Shown here: one piece after another, positions 46,244-55,529 of the stretch | How positions within the stretch are numbered: position 1 is the first letter of the stretch | Layout of the letters: each line of letters opens with the position of its first letter | NCBI RefSeq assembly: GCF_037890675.1 | Contig: NZ_CP149574.1 | Span: 4,779,267 to 4,843,266 of the forward strand | Reading direction: 5' to 3' | DNA from: Methylovirgula sp. 4M-Z18 | GTDB taxonomy: Bacteria > Pseudomonadota > Alphaproteobacteria > Rhizobiales > Beijerinckiaceae | Length of the DNA stretch: 64,000 nt | Notes under the pieces: model-generated | The model's database searches: none | Told to the model about the DNA's origin: nothing | What the model saw: only the letters and a program-made list of their open reading frames with translations | Position numbers and translations under genes: made by a program

Positions 46244-47029
46244 TTACTTGGCCGCCTCTTGTTCGGCCGCGACGGCGTTGAGGGCCGGCATGCCGCCGTG
46301 GTAGCAGTCGAGCACCTCGTCGAGCGGCCCATTCATGATCATCTTGCCGTGATGCATCAGGATGCCGCGGTTGCAGGTGTGCTTGAGCAGCGTCTCGGAA
46401 TGGGAGCCGAGCACCAGAATGCCGGCCCGCTCGACCATTTGCGAAATGCGCTGGTTGGCCTTTTCGAGAAAGGCCGTATCGCCCGCGCCGATGCCTTCGT
46501 CGATCAGCAGCACATCGGCCGAAATGGTCGTCGTGACGCCGAAGGCGAGGCGCGCCGACATGCCGGCCGAATAGGTGCGCATGGGTAGCTCGATGAAATC
46601 GCCGAGCTCGGCGAACTCGATGATCTCGTCGACGCGCGCCTCGATCTCGCGCGAGCGCATGCCAAGGGCGAGGCCGCGCAAATAGATATTCTCGCGCCCG
46701 GTCGCCTCCGTATCGAGGCCATAGCCCTGATCGAAAATGGCGCCGATCTTGCCTTCCACCTTCACCTGGCCCTGGCTCGGGTGATAGATGCCGGCCAGAA
46801 CGCGCAAAAGGGTGCTCTTGCCCGAGCCGTTGTGGCCGATCAGGGCCACACGGTCGCCCTCGTTGAGCTCGAACGAGACATTGTCGAGCGCCAGCACGTT
46901 GGTGCGGCCCGCGCTGGCCATGATGCGGCCGCCGGTGCCGATCAGCGCCAGCGTGTTCTTGAGCGAGCGGGAATTGGAATTGAAGATCGGATATTCGACC
47001 CGGACCTTATCGACGACGATGCGGCTCAT
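46244..47029 (-). CDS. wzt: polysaccharide ABC exporter ATPase (Wzt/KpsT-like)
   Basis: 261 residues. Walker A ALIGHNGSGKSTLLR, signature TYSAGMSARLAFG, Walker B VLLIDEGIGAGD, H-loop LGSHSETLL. The YSAGM signature is typical of O-antigen and capsule exporters. It is the short type, without the C-terminal sugar-binding domain seen in some Wzt. Works with the permease encoded directly before it (14 bases apart). Confidence 0.9.
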   Translation of the reverse strand: MSRIVVDKVRVEYPIFNSNSRSLKNTLALIGTGGRIMASAGRTNVLALDNVSFELNEGDRVALIGHNGSGKSTLLRVLAGIYHPSQGQVKVEGKIGAIFDQGYGLDTEATGRENIYLRGLALGMRSREIEARVDEIIEFAELGDFIELPMRTYSAGMSARLAFGVTTTISADVLLIDEGIGAGDTAFLEKANQRISQMVERAGILVLGSHSETLLKHTCNRGILMHHGKMIMNGPLDEVLDCYHGGMPALNAVAAEQEAAK

Positions 47030-47043
47030 CTCTTTTCAGATCC

Positions 47044-47874
47044 TCACAGCCAATAGACGATGCGGCGGTAGGTTTTGCGGTAGCCGAGCAATGTGATCGT
47101 CCAGCCGATGACGGCCATGACGATGAGATAGATCCAAGTGGCCGTCGTCGGCAGCGTGCCAAGGCATGGGCTGCGCAGCACGTCCATCATACGGTAGAAC
47201 GGGTTGGCCTGAACCAATAGGATCATCCAGCTCAAGCCGCGGTCCGCCAACTTGCTTTCGATCAGTTCGACTTTCCAGATGATCGGCGTGGCGAAATAGG
47301 CGAGTTGGACGACGCTGGAAATCACCGTGCCAAGATCGCGGAAGCGCGAGGAGACGCTGGCGATCGCCAGCCCCATCCACATGCCGTTGACGATCAGCAG
47401 GATGAAGGACGGCACAAGGCAGAGCAGGGACAGCCAAGTGTAATTGTGCCGATTCAGAGCAAGCTGGAGGATGATGAGCGGCACCACATTGTGGCCGAAC
47501 AGAATGATCTGCTGCAGCACGAATTTGAAATAATGCGCGCTGAGCGGCAGGCGCACGTTCCTGGCGACGCCGGTCGAGCCGACGAAGGCCATCTGGCTGT
47601 CGGTGATGAAGCTGCTCATCAGCGTCCAGATGATCTGTCCCGCCGCGATATAGGGCAGGTAGTCGCGCAAGTCCTGCCCGAACAGCACCGCGAACAGGAA
47701 AGCCTGGCCGACGATGGTGATCGACATGGAAATCGTGATCCAGAACGGCCCCAAAACGGACCGCTTGTAGCGCTGCTTCACTTCGTGCCAAGCATAATGG
47801 GCCCAATATTCGACGTGCTTGACGCCGGCCGCAAGGTCCCGCATGCCGCCATCGCGGAGGGAATCAAAACTCAT
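47044..47874 (-). CDS. wzm: polysaccharide ABC exporter permease (Wzm/KpsM-like)
   Basis: 276 residues, ABC-2 type. N-terminal segment HYAWHEVKQRYKRSVLGPFW is the family hallmark and precedes six membrane helices. With Wzt it moves undecaprenol-linked polysaccharide across the inner membrane. The other glycan genes near it (membrane protein, methyltransferase, cupin) may make or modify that polymer. Confidence 0.9.
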   Translation of the reverse strand: MSFDSLRDGGMRDLAAGVKHVEYWAHYAWHEVKQRYKRSVLGPFWITISMSITIVGQAFLFAVLFGQDLRDYLPYIAAGQIIWTLMSSFITDSQMAFVGSTGVARNVRLPLSAHYFKFVLQQIILFGHNVVPLIILQLALNRHNYTWLSLLCLVPSFILLIVNGMWMGLAIASVSSRFRDLGTVISSVVQLAYFATPIIWKVELIESKLADRGLSWMILLVQANPFYRMMDVLRSPCLGTLPTTATWIYLIVMAVIGWTITLLGYRKTYRRIVYWL

Positions 47875-48009
47875 TTAGTCGAGGTCCATCACTGGTCGGA
47901 CTGAAGGTCGAGGGAGCGAGGATGTCGGCCGAATGCCGATCCAAGTCAAGTCCCGCTTGCCTATACAAAGTGGCGGCAATCGGGCACAACCGCCTCATCT
48001 TTTAGGTTC

Positions 48010-49782
48010 ATGGAACCGATTATGGGCTTTTTGCGTATTTATCTGCGCGTCTTGGGCTTGCTGCGGCCGGTCGCCCCCCTGGCCGTGGTGCTGGTGCTCG
48101 CCAATCTGGTCCTCACTGCCACGCAGTTCGCTGTTCCGGCTTTGTTCGGTGCTATCGTGAACCAGATTACGGCGGCGCAGGTCGCTGGCGCGCCCATCGG
48201 CTGGTCCGACCTTCTGCCGAAAATCCTTGCCTGGGCCGGCGCCGGCCTTTTCACCATCGCCGCCGGCGTCCTCGTCGCCATGCATGCCGACCGCCTCGCG
48301 CATCGGCGCCGCCTCGCCGTCATGGCCGCCTATTTCGACCACGTGCTGCAATTGCCCTTGAGCTTTCACACCAGCGTCCATTCGGGGCGGTTGATGAAAG
48401 TCATGCTGGAAGGCACCAACAGCGTATGGGGCCTCTGGCTGTCGTTCTTCCGCGAGAACAGCGCCTCGTTTGCTGCGCTGCTGGTGCTGCTGCCGGCCAT
48501 CGTGTACTGGAACTGGCGGCTCGGCGGCCTGTTGCTGGTGCTGGTCGTCATCTTCGGCGTGCTGATGGTCTTCATCATCCGCCGGACCGAGAGCCTGCAG
48601 GGGCAAGTCGAGAAATATCACGCCAACCTCGCCGAGCGCGCTTCCGACGTGCTCGGCAACGTGCCGATCATCCAGAGCTTCACGCGCATCGATCTCGAGA
48701 CGCGCGAGCTGGGGCAGATCATGCGGGCGCTGCTCACCGCGCAGATCCCGGTCCTGTCCTGGTGGGCCGCCGCGACCGTGGTGACCAAGGCCTCAGCGAC
48801 GATCGCCACGATTGCGATTTTCGTTACCGGCTTCTGGCTCTATCTCGCCCATGAGACGACCATTGGCGAGATCATCGCCTATATGAGCTTCGCCGCCATG
48901 CTCACCGACCGGCTCGACCAGGTCGTCGGCTTCACCAACGTCCTGTTTTTGCAGACGCCGAAATTGCAGCAGTTCTTCGAGGTGCTCGACACGGCATCAA
49001 ACGTGCGCGACCGGCCCCATGCCGTCGACCCGGGCACGCTCGCCGGCAACATCCGATTCGAGGACGTCACCTTTTCCTACGATACCCGCCGCAAGGCGGT
49101 CGATCGCGTGAGCTTTGCCGCGGCGGCGGGCGAGACGATCGCGCTCGTCGGCGCGACCGGCTCCGGCAAGACGACGACGCTCGGCCTGCTGCACCGGGTG
49201 TTCGACCCGCAAGCGGGGCGGATCACCATCGACGGCATGGACGTCCGCGACATGAAACTCGCCAGCTTGCGCCGCAACATCGGCGTCGTGTTCCAGGAGC
49301 CAATGCTGTTCGCCCGCACCATCGAGGAGAATTTGCGGGTGGGCAACCCGGACGCGACCGACGCGCAGCTTCGCACGGCGCTGGAGCTGGCGCAGGCGGC
49401 GGAGTTTGTCGCCCGCCAGCCGGATGGGCTCAACACAATCATCGGCGAGCGCGGCCGCTCGCTCTCAGGCGGCGAACGTCAGCGCCTCGCCATTGCCCGC
49501 ACGCTCCTGAAGGATCCGCCGATCCTGATCTTCGACGAAGCGACCGCCGCGCTCGATGCGATCACCGAAAAGCAATTGCAGGCGGCGCTGGAGATGGCGA
49601 CCAAGGGCCGCACCACCTTCGTCATCGCCCATCGGCTGGCAACCATCCGCAACGCCTCGCGCATCCTGGTCTTGGAGGCGGGGCGGGTGGTGGAAAACGG
49701 CACGTTCGACGAACTCATCGCCCAAAACGGCCGGTTCGCCACGCTCGCCCGGGCGCAGTTCATGGTCGGGGATATTGTGTGA
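48010..49782 (+). CDS. ndvA: NdvA/ChvA-like glucan ABC exporter
   Basis: 590 residues, nearly the length of ChvA. A six-helix export domain (about residues 1-320) is followed by an ATPase with Walker A ALVGATGSGKTTTLG, signature SLSGGERQRLAIAR and Walker B ILIFDEATAALD. The cyclic beta-1,2-glucan exporter of rhizobia has this arrangement, and segments such as LPLSFHTSVHSGRLMKVMLE match it. It would export glucan to the periplasm in response to low osmolarity. An ndvB-type synthase is not in the window. Lies 135 bases from the divergent wzm gene. Confidence 0.87.
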   Translation: MEPIMGFLRIYLRVLGLLRPVAPLAVVLVLANLVLTATQFAVPALFGAIVNQITAAQVAGAPIGWSDLLPKILAWAGAGLFTIAAGVLVAMHADRLAHRRRLAVMAAYFDHVLQLPLSFHTSVHSGRLMKVMLEGTNSVWGLWLSFFRENSASFAALLVLLPAIVYWNWRLGGLLLVLVVIFGVLMVFIIRRTESLQGQVEKYHANLAERASDVLGNVPIIQSFTRIDLETRELGQIMRALLTAQIPVLSWWAAATVVTKASATIATIAIFVTGFWLYLAHETTIGEIIAYMSFAAMLTDRLDQVVGFTNVLFLQTPKLQQFFEVLDTASNVRDRPHAVDPGTLAGNIRFEDVTFSYDTRRKAVDRVSFAAAAGETIALVGATGSGKTTTLGLLHRVFDPQAGRITIDGMDVRDMKLASLRRNIGVVFQEPMLFARTIEENLRVGNPDATDAQLRTALELAQAAEFVARQPDGLNTIIGERGRSLSGGERQRLAIARTLLKDPPILIFDEATAALDAITEKQLQAALEMATKGRTTFVIAHRLATIRNASRILVLEAGRVVENGTFDELIAQNGRFATLARAQFMVGDIV

Positions 49783-49794
49783 GCAGCCAGCCGC

Positions 49795-51108
49795 TCACCC
49801 CTCCTTTTCCTCCTCGCCGCCGGGGACGCGGGTGATGCGTAGGCTGGTGATGCGGTTGCGGATCTTACGCAGGACTTCGAAGCGGAATCCGTGGAAGGTG
49901 AAGACCTGGCCCGCTTCGGGAATGGCGCGGGCTTCGTGGATGACGAGGCCGGCGATGGTGGTGGCTTCCTCATCCGGCAGCGTCCAGCCCATGACGCGGT
50001 TGAGGTCGCGGATCGGCACCGAGCCGTCGACGACCACGGTGCCGTCGCGCTGCGGCCGCACGCCTTGGACGGCGATGTCGTGCTCGTCCTTAATGTCGCC
50101 GACGATCTCCTCCAGAATATCCTCGAGGGTCACAAGGCCCATCACCTCGCCATATTCGTCGACCACCAGCGCGAAATGCGATTTGCGCTTCAAGAAGGCC
50201 TGCAACTGATCCTGTACGCCGGTCGTGTCCGGCACGAACCACGCGTCGAAGGCAATGTCCGACACGTTCACCTGGCGCGCATCGCCGCCGACCGTATCGA
50301 GCGCGCGCAGAAGATCCTTGGCGTGCAGCACGCCGATGATGTTGTCCGGATGTTCGCGCCACAGCGGCATGCGCGTGTAGGGCGAGGCCAGCACCTCGCG
50401 CACCAGTTCATAAGGCGGCAGGTCCGCATTGATCGTCCGCATCTTGGTGCGGTGGATCATCACGTCCGACACTTCGAGTTCCTTCAGGTTGAGGATGCCG
50501 CCGAACATGTCGCGGTCGGAGCGCTCGACGCCGCCTTCCTTGTGCAGCAGATCGACCGTGCCCTTCAATTCCTCGTGGCCGGAGAGAATGGATTTCTGCT
50601 CGCTGACATTGACGCCGAACGGCATGAGCAGGGCGTGCACGAAGGCTTCGACGGCAATCAGCACGGGGGTGAAAATCATCACGAAGACATTCACCAGCGG
50701 CGCGATCAGCAGCGACATGCGGTCGGGGAATTTGATCGCCAGGGTTTTGGGTAGCACCTCGGCAAAGACCACGATCAGCACTGTCATGATCGCTGTCGCA
50801 TAGATGGCGCCGCTATGGCCGGCCAGCGCGACGAGCACGCTCGTCGTGAAGGCCGAGGCGGCGATATTCACGAGCTGATTGCCGAGCAGCATTGCGCCGA
50901 TGAACCGCTCGCGGATCGACAGCAGGCGATTGACGATGATCGCCTGCCGATTGCCGCTGGTTTCGAGCGCATGCATGCGGGCGCGCGAGGCGGCGGTGAG
51001 CGCCGTCTCCGCGCCGGCGAAGAACGCCGACAGAATCACGCTGACAAGAACGATGACGCCTGCAAGCCAGAGATTGACGTCGATACCATCATCACCCGCG
51101 CCGTGCAT
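49795..51108 (-). CDS. CorC/HlyC-type transporter with CBS domains
   Basis: 437 residues. N-terminal DUF21 (CNNM) membrane domain with three to four helices (VIVLVSVILSAFFAGAETAL, GAMLLGNQLVNIAASAF), two CBS domains (VSDVMIHRTKM; VVDEYGEVMGLVTLEDILEEIVGD) and a C-terminal CorC/HlyC domain (DGTVVVDGSVPIRDLNRVMG). Proteins of this kind move Mg2+ or Co2+, though the family was first named hemolysin. The start at 51108 is six bases after the aroB stop on the same strand; the frame reads on upstream through aroB but is not protein-like. Probably one transcript with aroKB. Confidence 0.9.
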   Translation of the reverse strand: MHGAGDDGIDVNLWLAGVIVLVSVILSAFFAGAETALTAASRARMHALETSGNRQAIIVNRLLSIRERFIGAMLLGNQLVNIAASAFTTSVLVALAGHSGAIYATAIMTVLIVVFAEVLPKTLAIKFPDRMSLLIAPLVNVFVMIFTPVLIAVEAFVHALLMPFGVNVSEQKSILSGHEELKGTVDLLHKEGGVERSDRDMFGGILNLKELEVSDVMIHRTKMRTINADLPPYELVREVLASPYTRMPLWREHPDNIIGVLHAKDLLRALDTVGGDARQVNVSDIAFDAWFVPDTTGVQDQLQAFLKRKSHFALVVDEYGEVMGLVTLEDILEEIVGDIKDEHDIAVQGVRPQRDGTVVVDGSVPIRDLNRVMGWTLPDEEATTIAGLVIHEARAIPEAGQVFTFHGFRFEVLRKIRNRITSLRITRVPGGEEEKEG

Positions 51109-51113
51109 CGTGA

Positions 51114-52838
51114 TCAGATCCTCTCCATATCTTCGCTCAAGAACGCGAGCACATCCTCGGCTGCAACATTCTTGGCGATGAAGCTTTGGCCGATGCCGTG
51201 CGCCAGGATGAAGGTAAGCGTGCCGCGCGACACTTTCTTGTCCTGATACATCGCGTCGAGCACGGCTTCGACCGGCGCATTCCAGCCGGGGATTTGCCGG
51301 ATGTGGACGGGCAGGCCGACATTGCGCAGATGCGCCTCGACGCGCGTGACGTCCTGGCCGTGGCACAGGCCGAGCTTTTGCGAGAAGCGGAAGGCGCAGG
51401 CCATACCGATCGCAACGCCTTCGCCATGCACGAGCCGCGTGCCGTCATAGCCGGTGAGCCGCTCGAAAGCGTGGCCGAACGTGTGGCCGAGATTGAGCAG
51501 CGCGCGGTCGGCCGTCTCGCGCTCGTCGCGCGCCACCACGGCTGCCTTGGCCGCACAGGAGCGGCGGATCGCCTCCTGCCGCGCCGGGCCGCCGGCAAAC
51601 ACCTGGCCCCAATTCGTTTCCAGCCAATCGAAGAAATCCGGATTGTCGATCAGGCCGTATTTGGCGACCTCGGCATAGCCCGCCCTGAATTCGCGCGGCG
51701 GCAAGGTATCGAGACAGGCCGTGTCCGCGAGCACGAGAACGGGCTGATGGAAGGCGCCGACGAGATTCTTGCCGTGCGGCGAATTGATGCCGGTCTTGCC
51801 GCCGACAGAGGAATCGACCTGCGCCAAAAGAGATGTCGGCACCTGCACGAAATCCATGCCGCGCCGCACGCTCGCCGCGGCATAGCCGGCGAGATCGCCG
51901 ACAACGCCGCCGCCGAGCGCGACGACGAGATCGCCGCGCTCCATCCGCGCGGCGAGGATGCCGTCGCAGACCTGTGCGAAATGTGCGTAGCTCTTCGAGG
52001 CTTCGCCTGGCGGCACGACCACGCTGACGTGGCGGATGCCGGCGGCATCGAGACTCTGGCTAAAAGCCGCCAGATGATGATGGGCCACATGGCTGTCGGT
52101 AACGATCGCGCAAGCCGCGCGCGGGCGGAGCTTGGCGATTTCCGCGCCGGCCCGTTCGATGATCGCGTCGCCGACGAGAATATCGTAGCTGCGCTGTCCG
52201 AGATCGACCCGCACCTTGGTCATGAAAAGACTCTCTTCCGTCGCGGCGGGACGGGCCTGCGGCGCCGGGTGAACGTTCAAATAGGACATCAAAGCCTGCA
52301 TCGTTTCCGCCATGACCATCTCGTGCGGACCATCATGGGACACAACCGTCACGTCGGCCAGGGCGTAGGTCGGGTAACGGTCGTCGATCAATTTGCGCAA
52401 AGCGCCTTCGGGATCCGGCGTCTGCAGCAGCGGCCGGTTCGCGCGCCGGCGCACGCGGCGGATCAGCACGTCGAAATCGGCTTTCAGCCAGATCGAGACC
52501 CCGAGTTCGGCGATGCGCGCGCGGGTTTCGGCATTCATGAAGGCGCCGCCGCCGGTCGCGACCACTTTCGGCCCCTCGGCCAGGAGCCGCGCGAGCACCC
52601 GCCGCTCGCCGTCGCGAAAATAGGGTTCGCCGTGCCGGGCAAAGATTTCCGGGATCGTCATGCGGTGCGCCGCTTCGATTTCGGCATCGGCGTCGGCGAA
52701 ATCGAGGCCAAGCCGCGCCGCGAGCCGCCGTCCGACCGACGTCTTGCCCGAGCCCATCATGCCGACGAGCACAATACAGCGCGCACCGAGAGCGGCGAGC
52801 AAGGCCGCTTCCGGCTGAGGGTTGTGAGACATGTTCAT
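51114..52838 (-). CDS. aroKB: bifunctional shikimate kinase / 3-dehydroquinate synthase (AroK-AroB fusion)
   Basis: 574 residues. AroK domain, about residues 20-185: Walker A GMMGSGKTSVGRRLA, DADAEIE and the ATGGGAF block. AroB domain from about residue 210: MTKVRVDLGQRSYDILVG, ALGGGVVGDLAGYAAA and NLGHTFGHAFERL with metal ligands. Two steps of the shikimate route (the second, making the ring, and the fifth, phosphorylation) lie on one chain. The linker is PAPQARPAATEESLF. An internal ATG before TKVRVDL with GGAAGAG upstream could also produce AroB alone. The start at 52838 follows AGGG. Fusions of this pair are known in Hyphomicrobiales. Confidence 0.93.
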   Translation of the reverse strand: MNMSHNPQPEAALLAALGARCIVLVGMMGSGKTSVGRRLAARLGLDFADADAEIEAAHRMTIPEIFARHGEPYFRDGERRVLARLLAEGPKVVATGGGAFMNAETRARIAELGVSIWLKADFDVLIRRVRRRANRPLLQTPDPEGALRKLIDDRYPTYALADVTVVSHDGPHEMVMAETMQALMSYLNVHPAPQARPAATEESLFMTKVRVDLGQRSYDILVGDAIIERAGAEIAKLRPRAACAIVTDSHVAHHHLAAFSQSLDAAGIRHVSVVVPPGEASKSYAHFAQVCDGILAARMERGDLVVALGGGVVGDLAGYAAASVRRGMDFVQVPTSLLAQVDSSVGGKTGINSPHGKNLVGAFHQPVLVLADTACLDTLPPREFRAGYAEVAKYGLIDNPDFFDWLETNWGQVFAGGPARQEAIRRSCAAKAAVVARDERETADRALLNLGHTFGHAFERLTGYDGTRLVHGEGVAIGMACAFRFSQKLGLCHGQDVTRVEAHLRNVGLPVHIRQIPGWNAPVEAVLDAMYQDKKVSRGTLTFILAHGIGQSFIAKNVAAEDVLAFLSEDMERI

Positions 52839-52920
52839 GGCGCCCTGATAACACGGCGGCGGGGCGGAGGAAAATGCCGCAATCAGGCCGGAACCCGCGA
52901 ATATGCGCCGCACCTCAGAC

Positions 52921-54129
52921 TTATTCGGCCGAGGCCGGTGGCCCGGTGTAGCGTGCCCGGGGGCGGATGAGCTTGTCGTCCTGGCGCTGTTCGAGCGCAT
53001 GCGCGATCCAGCCCGCCGTCCGGCCGATCGCGAAGAGCGCCAGCGCCGAGCCCGGCGGCAGACGGAAGGCGCGGCGTAGCGAAACCAGCGCGAAATCCAC
53101 ATTTGGCCGCTTCCCGGTGGTCTCGGTCATCATCTGCGCAAGGACGTCGCGCGCGGCGTCCTGCGGCAGCAGCGGCAGCAAGGCGGCGGCGCGCGGATCG
53201 CCGTCGGGATAGAGCGGATGATGGCCGAACCCTGGCACGCGCTCGCCGCGCCGCAGCCGCGATTCGATGACGGCCGCCGCATCGCCGACGCGATCGACCT
53301 CGTCGAACAGGATTTCGACAATGCTCATCGTGCCGCCGTGCAACGGGCCGCTGAGCGCGCCAAGGCCGGCATTGAGACACGCGCCGAGCGAGGCGCCGGT
53401 CGAGGCGACGACCCTGACCGCGAAGGCCGAGGCATTGAGTTCGTGATCCGCAACCAGCACCAGAGCCCGCCGCACGATGTCGGCGCCGGCGGCATCGAGC
53501 CCCCAGGCTGCGGCGAGGTGCCGGTGGATCGGCTGCGCATCCGGTTGCGCGGCAATGGCGGCACCAGCAAGGGCGCGCATCAGGGCGACGGCGCCGCCCC
53601 ACAAATGCCGGCTGTCGCGCTGCCACGTGATCGCCTGGCCGGCGGCGACCAGCGGCAGCAGGGCCTGGCACCGTTCGGTCAGCGGCAGGCCCGCGAGCTG
53701 TTCCAGGAGCGCGTCGTCCCAGCCGGGCGGGGCCGATCCGGCCTCGGCGAAGGGATCGTGCGCGCCGCAATCCCACAGTAGCCGCGCCGTCTCTTCGAGC
53801 GTCGCCGTCTCGGCCCATTCGACCGCATTGCGGCCGCGATAGAAGAAGCGTCCGTCCGCAATCAATGTGATGCTCGAGGACAGGACCGGCAGCCCCCAGG
53901 CGAGCGTGCCGGCGGCGATCTCGCCGGGGCGCCGCAATGTCGTCTTGCGCTGCTTCAACGCCTCGATGTCGGGCGCGCTGTAAAGCCGGCGGCGCGGATC
54001 GTCGGCGGCCTCGTCCGTGCGGATCAAGCCGCGGCTCACATAGGCATAAAGGGTCGCCCGGCCGACACCGAGGGTCTTAGCGGCTTCCTCGGCCGTGAGG
54101 AATCGTTCGCGCTGCTGCATCTCGTCCAT
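52921..54129 (-). CDS. citrate synthase with N-terminal MerR-like DNA-binding domain
   Basis: 402 residues. Residues about 10-62 form a helix-turn-helix of MerR/excisionase type (FLTAEEAAKTLGVGRATLYA, then RRLYSAPDIEALKQRK). The rest is a citrate synthase: SGPLHGGTMSIV and GFGHHPLYPDGDPRA hold the two catalytic His, and NVDFAL the Asp, with ending RPRARYTG. All three catalytic residues look intact, so it may still make citrate or methylcitrate while binding DNA. It starts two bases from a perfect inverted repeat and is divergent from a second citrate synthase, suggesting auto- and cross-control. Confidence 0.88.
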   Translation of the reverse strand: MDEMQQRERFLTAEEAAKTLGVGRATLYAYVSRGLIRTDEAADDPRRRLYSAPDIEALKQRKTTLRRPGEIAAGTLAWGLPVLSSSITLIADGRFFYRGRNAVEWAETATLEETARLLWDCGAHDPFAEAGSAPPGWDDALLEQLAGLPLTERCQALLPLVAAGQAITWQRDSRHLWGGAVALMRALAGAAIAAQPDAQPIHRHLAAAWGLDAAGADIVRRALVLVADHELNASAFAVRVVASTGASLGACLNAGLGALSGPLHGGTMSIVEILFDEVDRVGDAAAVIESRLRRGERVPGFGHHPLYPDGDPRAAALLPLLPQDAARDVLAQMMTETTGKRPNVDFALVSLRRAFRLPPGSALALFAIGRTAGWIAHALEQRQDDKLIRPRARYTGPPASAE

Positions 54130-54131
54130 TT

Positions 54132-54154
54132 ATATTGATAATAGGAATCAATAT
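54132..54154. promoter_or_regulatory. inverted-repeat operator between the two citrate synthase genes
   Basis: ATATTGAT-AATAGGA-ATCAATAT, perfect eight-base arms with a seven-base spacer. It lies in the 79-base space between divergent starts, two bases from the HTH-citrate synthase ATG and 54 bases from the other. MerR-like proteins bind such dyads. The AT-rich centre may also overlap promoter elements. Confidence 0.7.
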
Positions 54155-54208
54155 TGACTATATTAATGCAGGTGCCATGGTCATCGCAACCGAATTGCGA
54201 GGATTGCC

Positions 54209-55318
54209 ATGACCACCCATCCCCAGATTCATTCCGCCACCTCCGCCACGATGGGTCTTGAGGGCATCGTCGCGGCCGAGACCGTGCTGAGCCATGTCGA
54301 CGGCGCCGCCGGACGGCTGATCATCCGCGGCCACGACCTCCAGGACCTCGCCGGATGGAGCTTCGAGGGCCTTATCGCTCTGCTCTGGCAGGACCTCACG
54401 CCGGAACCGCTGGCCGAAGACCAGATTCGAGCCGCGCTCGGCGCCGCGCGCGTCCAGGTCTTTGCCTTGGTCGACCCGTTGCTCGCCGCTACGAAGTCCC
54501 TGTCGCCGGTGGAGGCATTGCGCCTGCTCCTGTCGGCCTTGGCCGACGAGAGCGATGTGCCGCATCATGTGCTCGCGGTCGCCGCCGTGCCGGTCTTCGC
54601 GGCTGCCATTGCCCGGCACCGCTGCGGCCAGTCGCCGGTCGCACCCGATGCCGCGCTCGGCCAAGCCGCGGATTTTCTGCGGATGCTGCGTGGCACGCCG
54701 GCGACAGCGGAGGCGGTGCGGGCGCTCGACACCTATCTCGTCACCGTCGCCGACCATGGCCTCAACGCCTCGACCTTCACCGCGCGCGTCATCGCCTCGA
54801 CCAAGGCCGGGCTTTTCTCCTCGGTCATCGGCGCCTTGTGCGCGCTCAAGGGGCCGCTGCACGGCGGCGCGCCGGGGCCGGTGCTCGACATGCTGGATGC
54901 GATCGGCGAGGAAAGCCAGATCCGCCCGTGGCTCATGCAGAAGCTCGCGCGCGGCGAGCGGCTGATGGGCTTCGGCCATCGCATCTACCGCGTCCGTGAC
55001 CCGCGCGCCGATGTGCTCAAAGGTGCGACGGCGCATCTGCGCCACGCGAGCAATTGGATCGGCTTCGCCGAGAAGGTGGAGGCGGAGGCGCTCACATTGC
55101 TGGCGGAGAAGAAGCCGCTCAGGCCGATTCAGACCAATGTCGAATTCTACACCGCGCTGGTCCTCGAAGCGGTCGGCTTCCCACCCGACAGTTTCACCAA
55201 TGTCTTCGCCGCCGGCCGGATGGCCGGATGGACCGCCCATGTGCTGGAGCAGGAAGCCAACAACCGGCTCATCCGGCCGCAATCGCGCTACACCGGCCCC
55301 ATGCCGGCCGCCGCCTGA
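54209..55318 (+). CDS. citrate synthase / methylcitrate synthase family enzyme
   Basis: 369 residues, no DNA-binding domain. The two catalytic His are in GPLHGGAPG and GFGHRIYRVRDPRA. The Asp of the usual NVDFY motif is replaced by Glu (QTNVEFYTALV). Ends with RPQSRYTG. ATG at 54209 after GAGG. It condenses an acyl-CoA with oxaloacetate; acetyl- or propionyl-CoA cannot be told apart here. It begins the rightward module with a GntP permease and CoA-transferase, and is likely controlled by the HTH-citrate synthase across the operator. Confidence 0.88.
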   Translation: MTTHPQIHSATSATMGLEGIVAAETVLSHVDGAAGRLIIRGHDLQDLAGWSFEGLIALLWQDLTPEPLAEDQIRAALGAARVQVFALVDPLLAATKSLSPVEALRLLLSALADESDVPHHVLAVAAVPVFAAAIARHRCGQSPVAPDAALGQAADFLRMLRGTPATAEAVRALDTYLVTVADHGLNASTFTARVIASTKAGLFSSVIGALCALKGPLHGGAPGPVLDMLDAIGEESQIRPWLMQKLARGERLMGFGHRIYRVRDPRADVLKGATAHLRHASNWIGFAEKVEAEALTLLAEKKPLRPIQTNVEFYTALVLEAVGFPPDSFTNVFAAGRMAGWTAHVLEQEANNRLIRPQSRYTGPMPAAA

Positions 55319-55342
55319 AGCGCACTCCGAATCGTAGGTATT

Positions 55343-55424
55343 TCTGGACCGCGAGCGTCGCGCTCGCATTCAACTCGCGATAACGCCGTGCCGGCGCTTG
55401 CGAGCGGGACGCTCGCGGTCCAGA
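55343..55424. repeat. MITE-like inverted repeat
   Basis: 26-base arms (55343-55368 and 55399-55424) that differ at one position, with a 30-base spacer. The arms begin TCTGGACCGCGAGCGTC and end in its complement. It fills most of the 211-base gap between the citrate synthase and permease genes and would form a long hairpin in the transcript. Confidence 0.85.
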
Positions 55425-55529
55425 TGATGCCCATGGTTTGGGCCTTTCTTCATGTTGTCAGGCCCCCTCCGTTACGCCAGAATGCCGCGCAGTGACGCTT
55501 GCACATAGCGGCTTCGGGGAGGGCTGAGG

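Noticed and set aside
51186..52970. 594-codon open frame antisense to aroKB
   Set aside because: Mirror frame of a clear gene, no recognisable domain.
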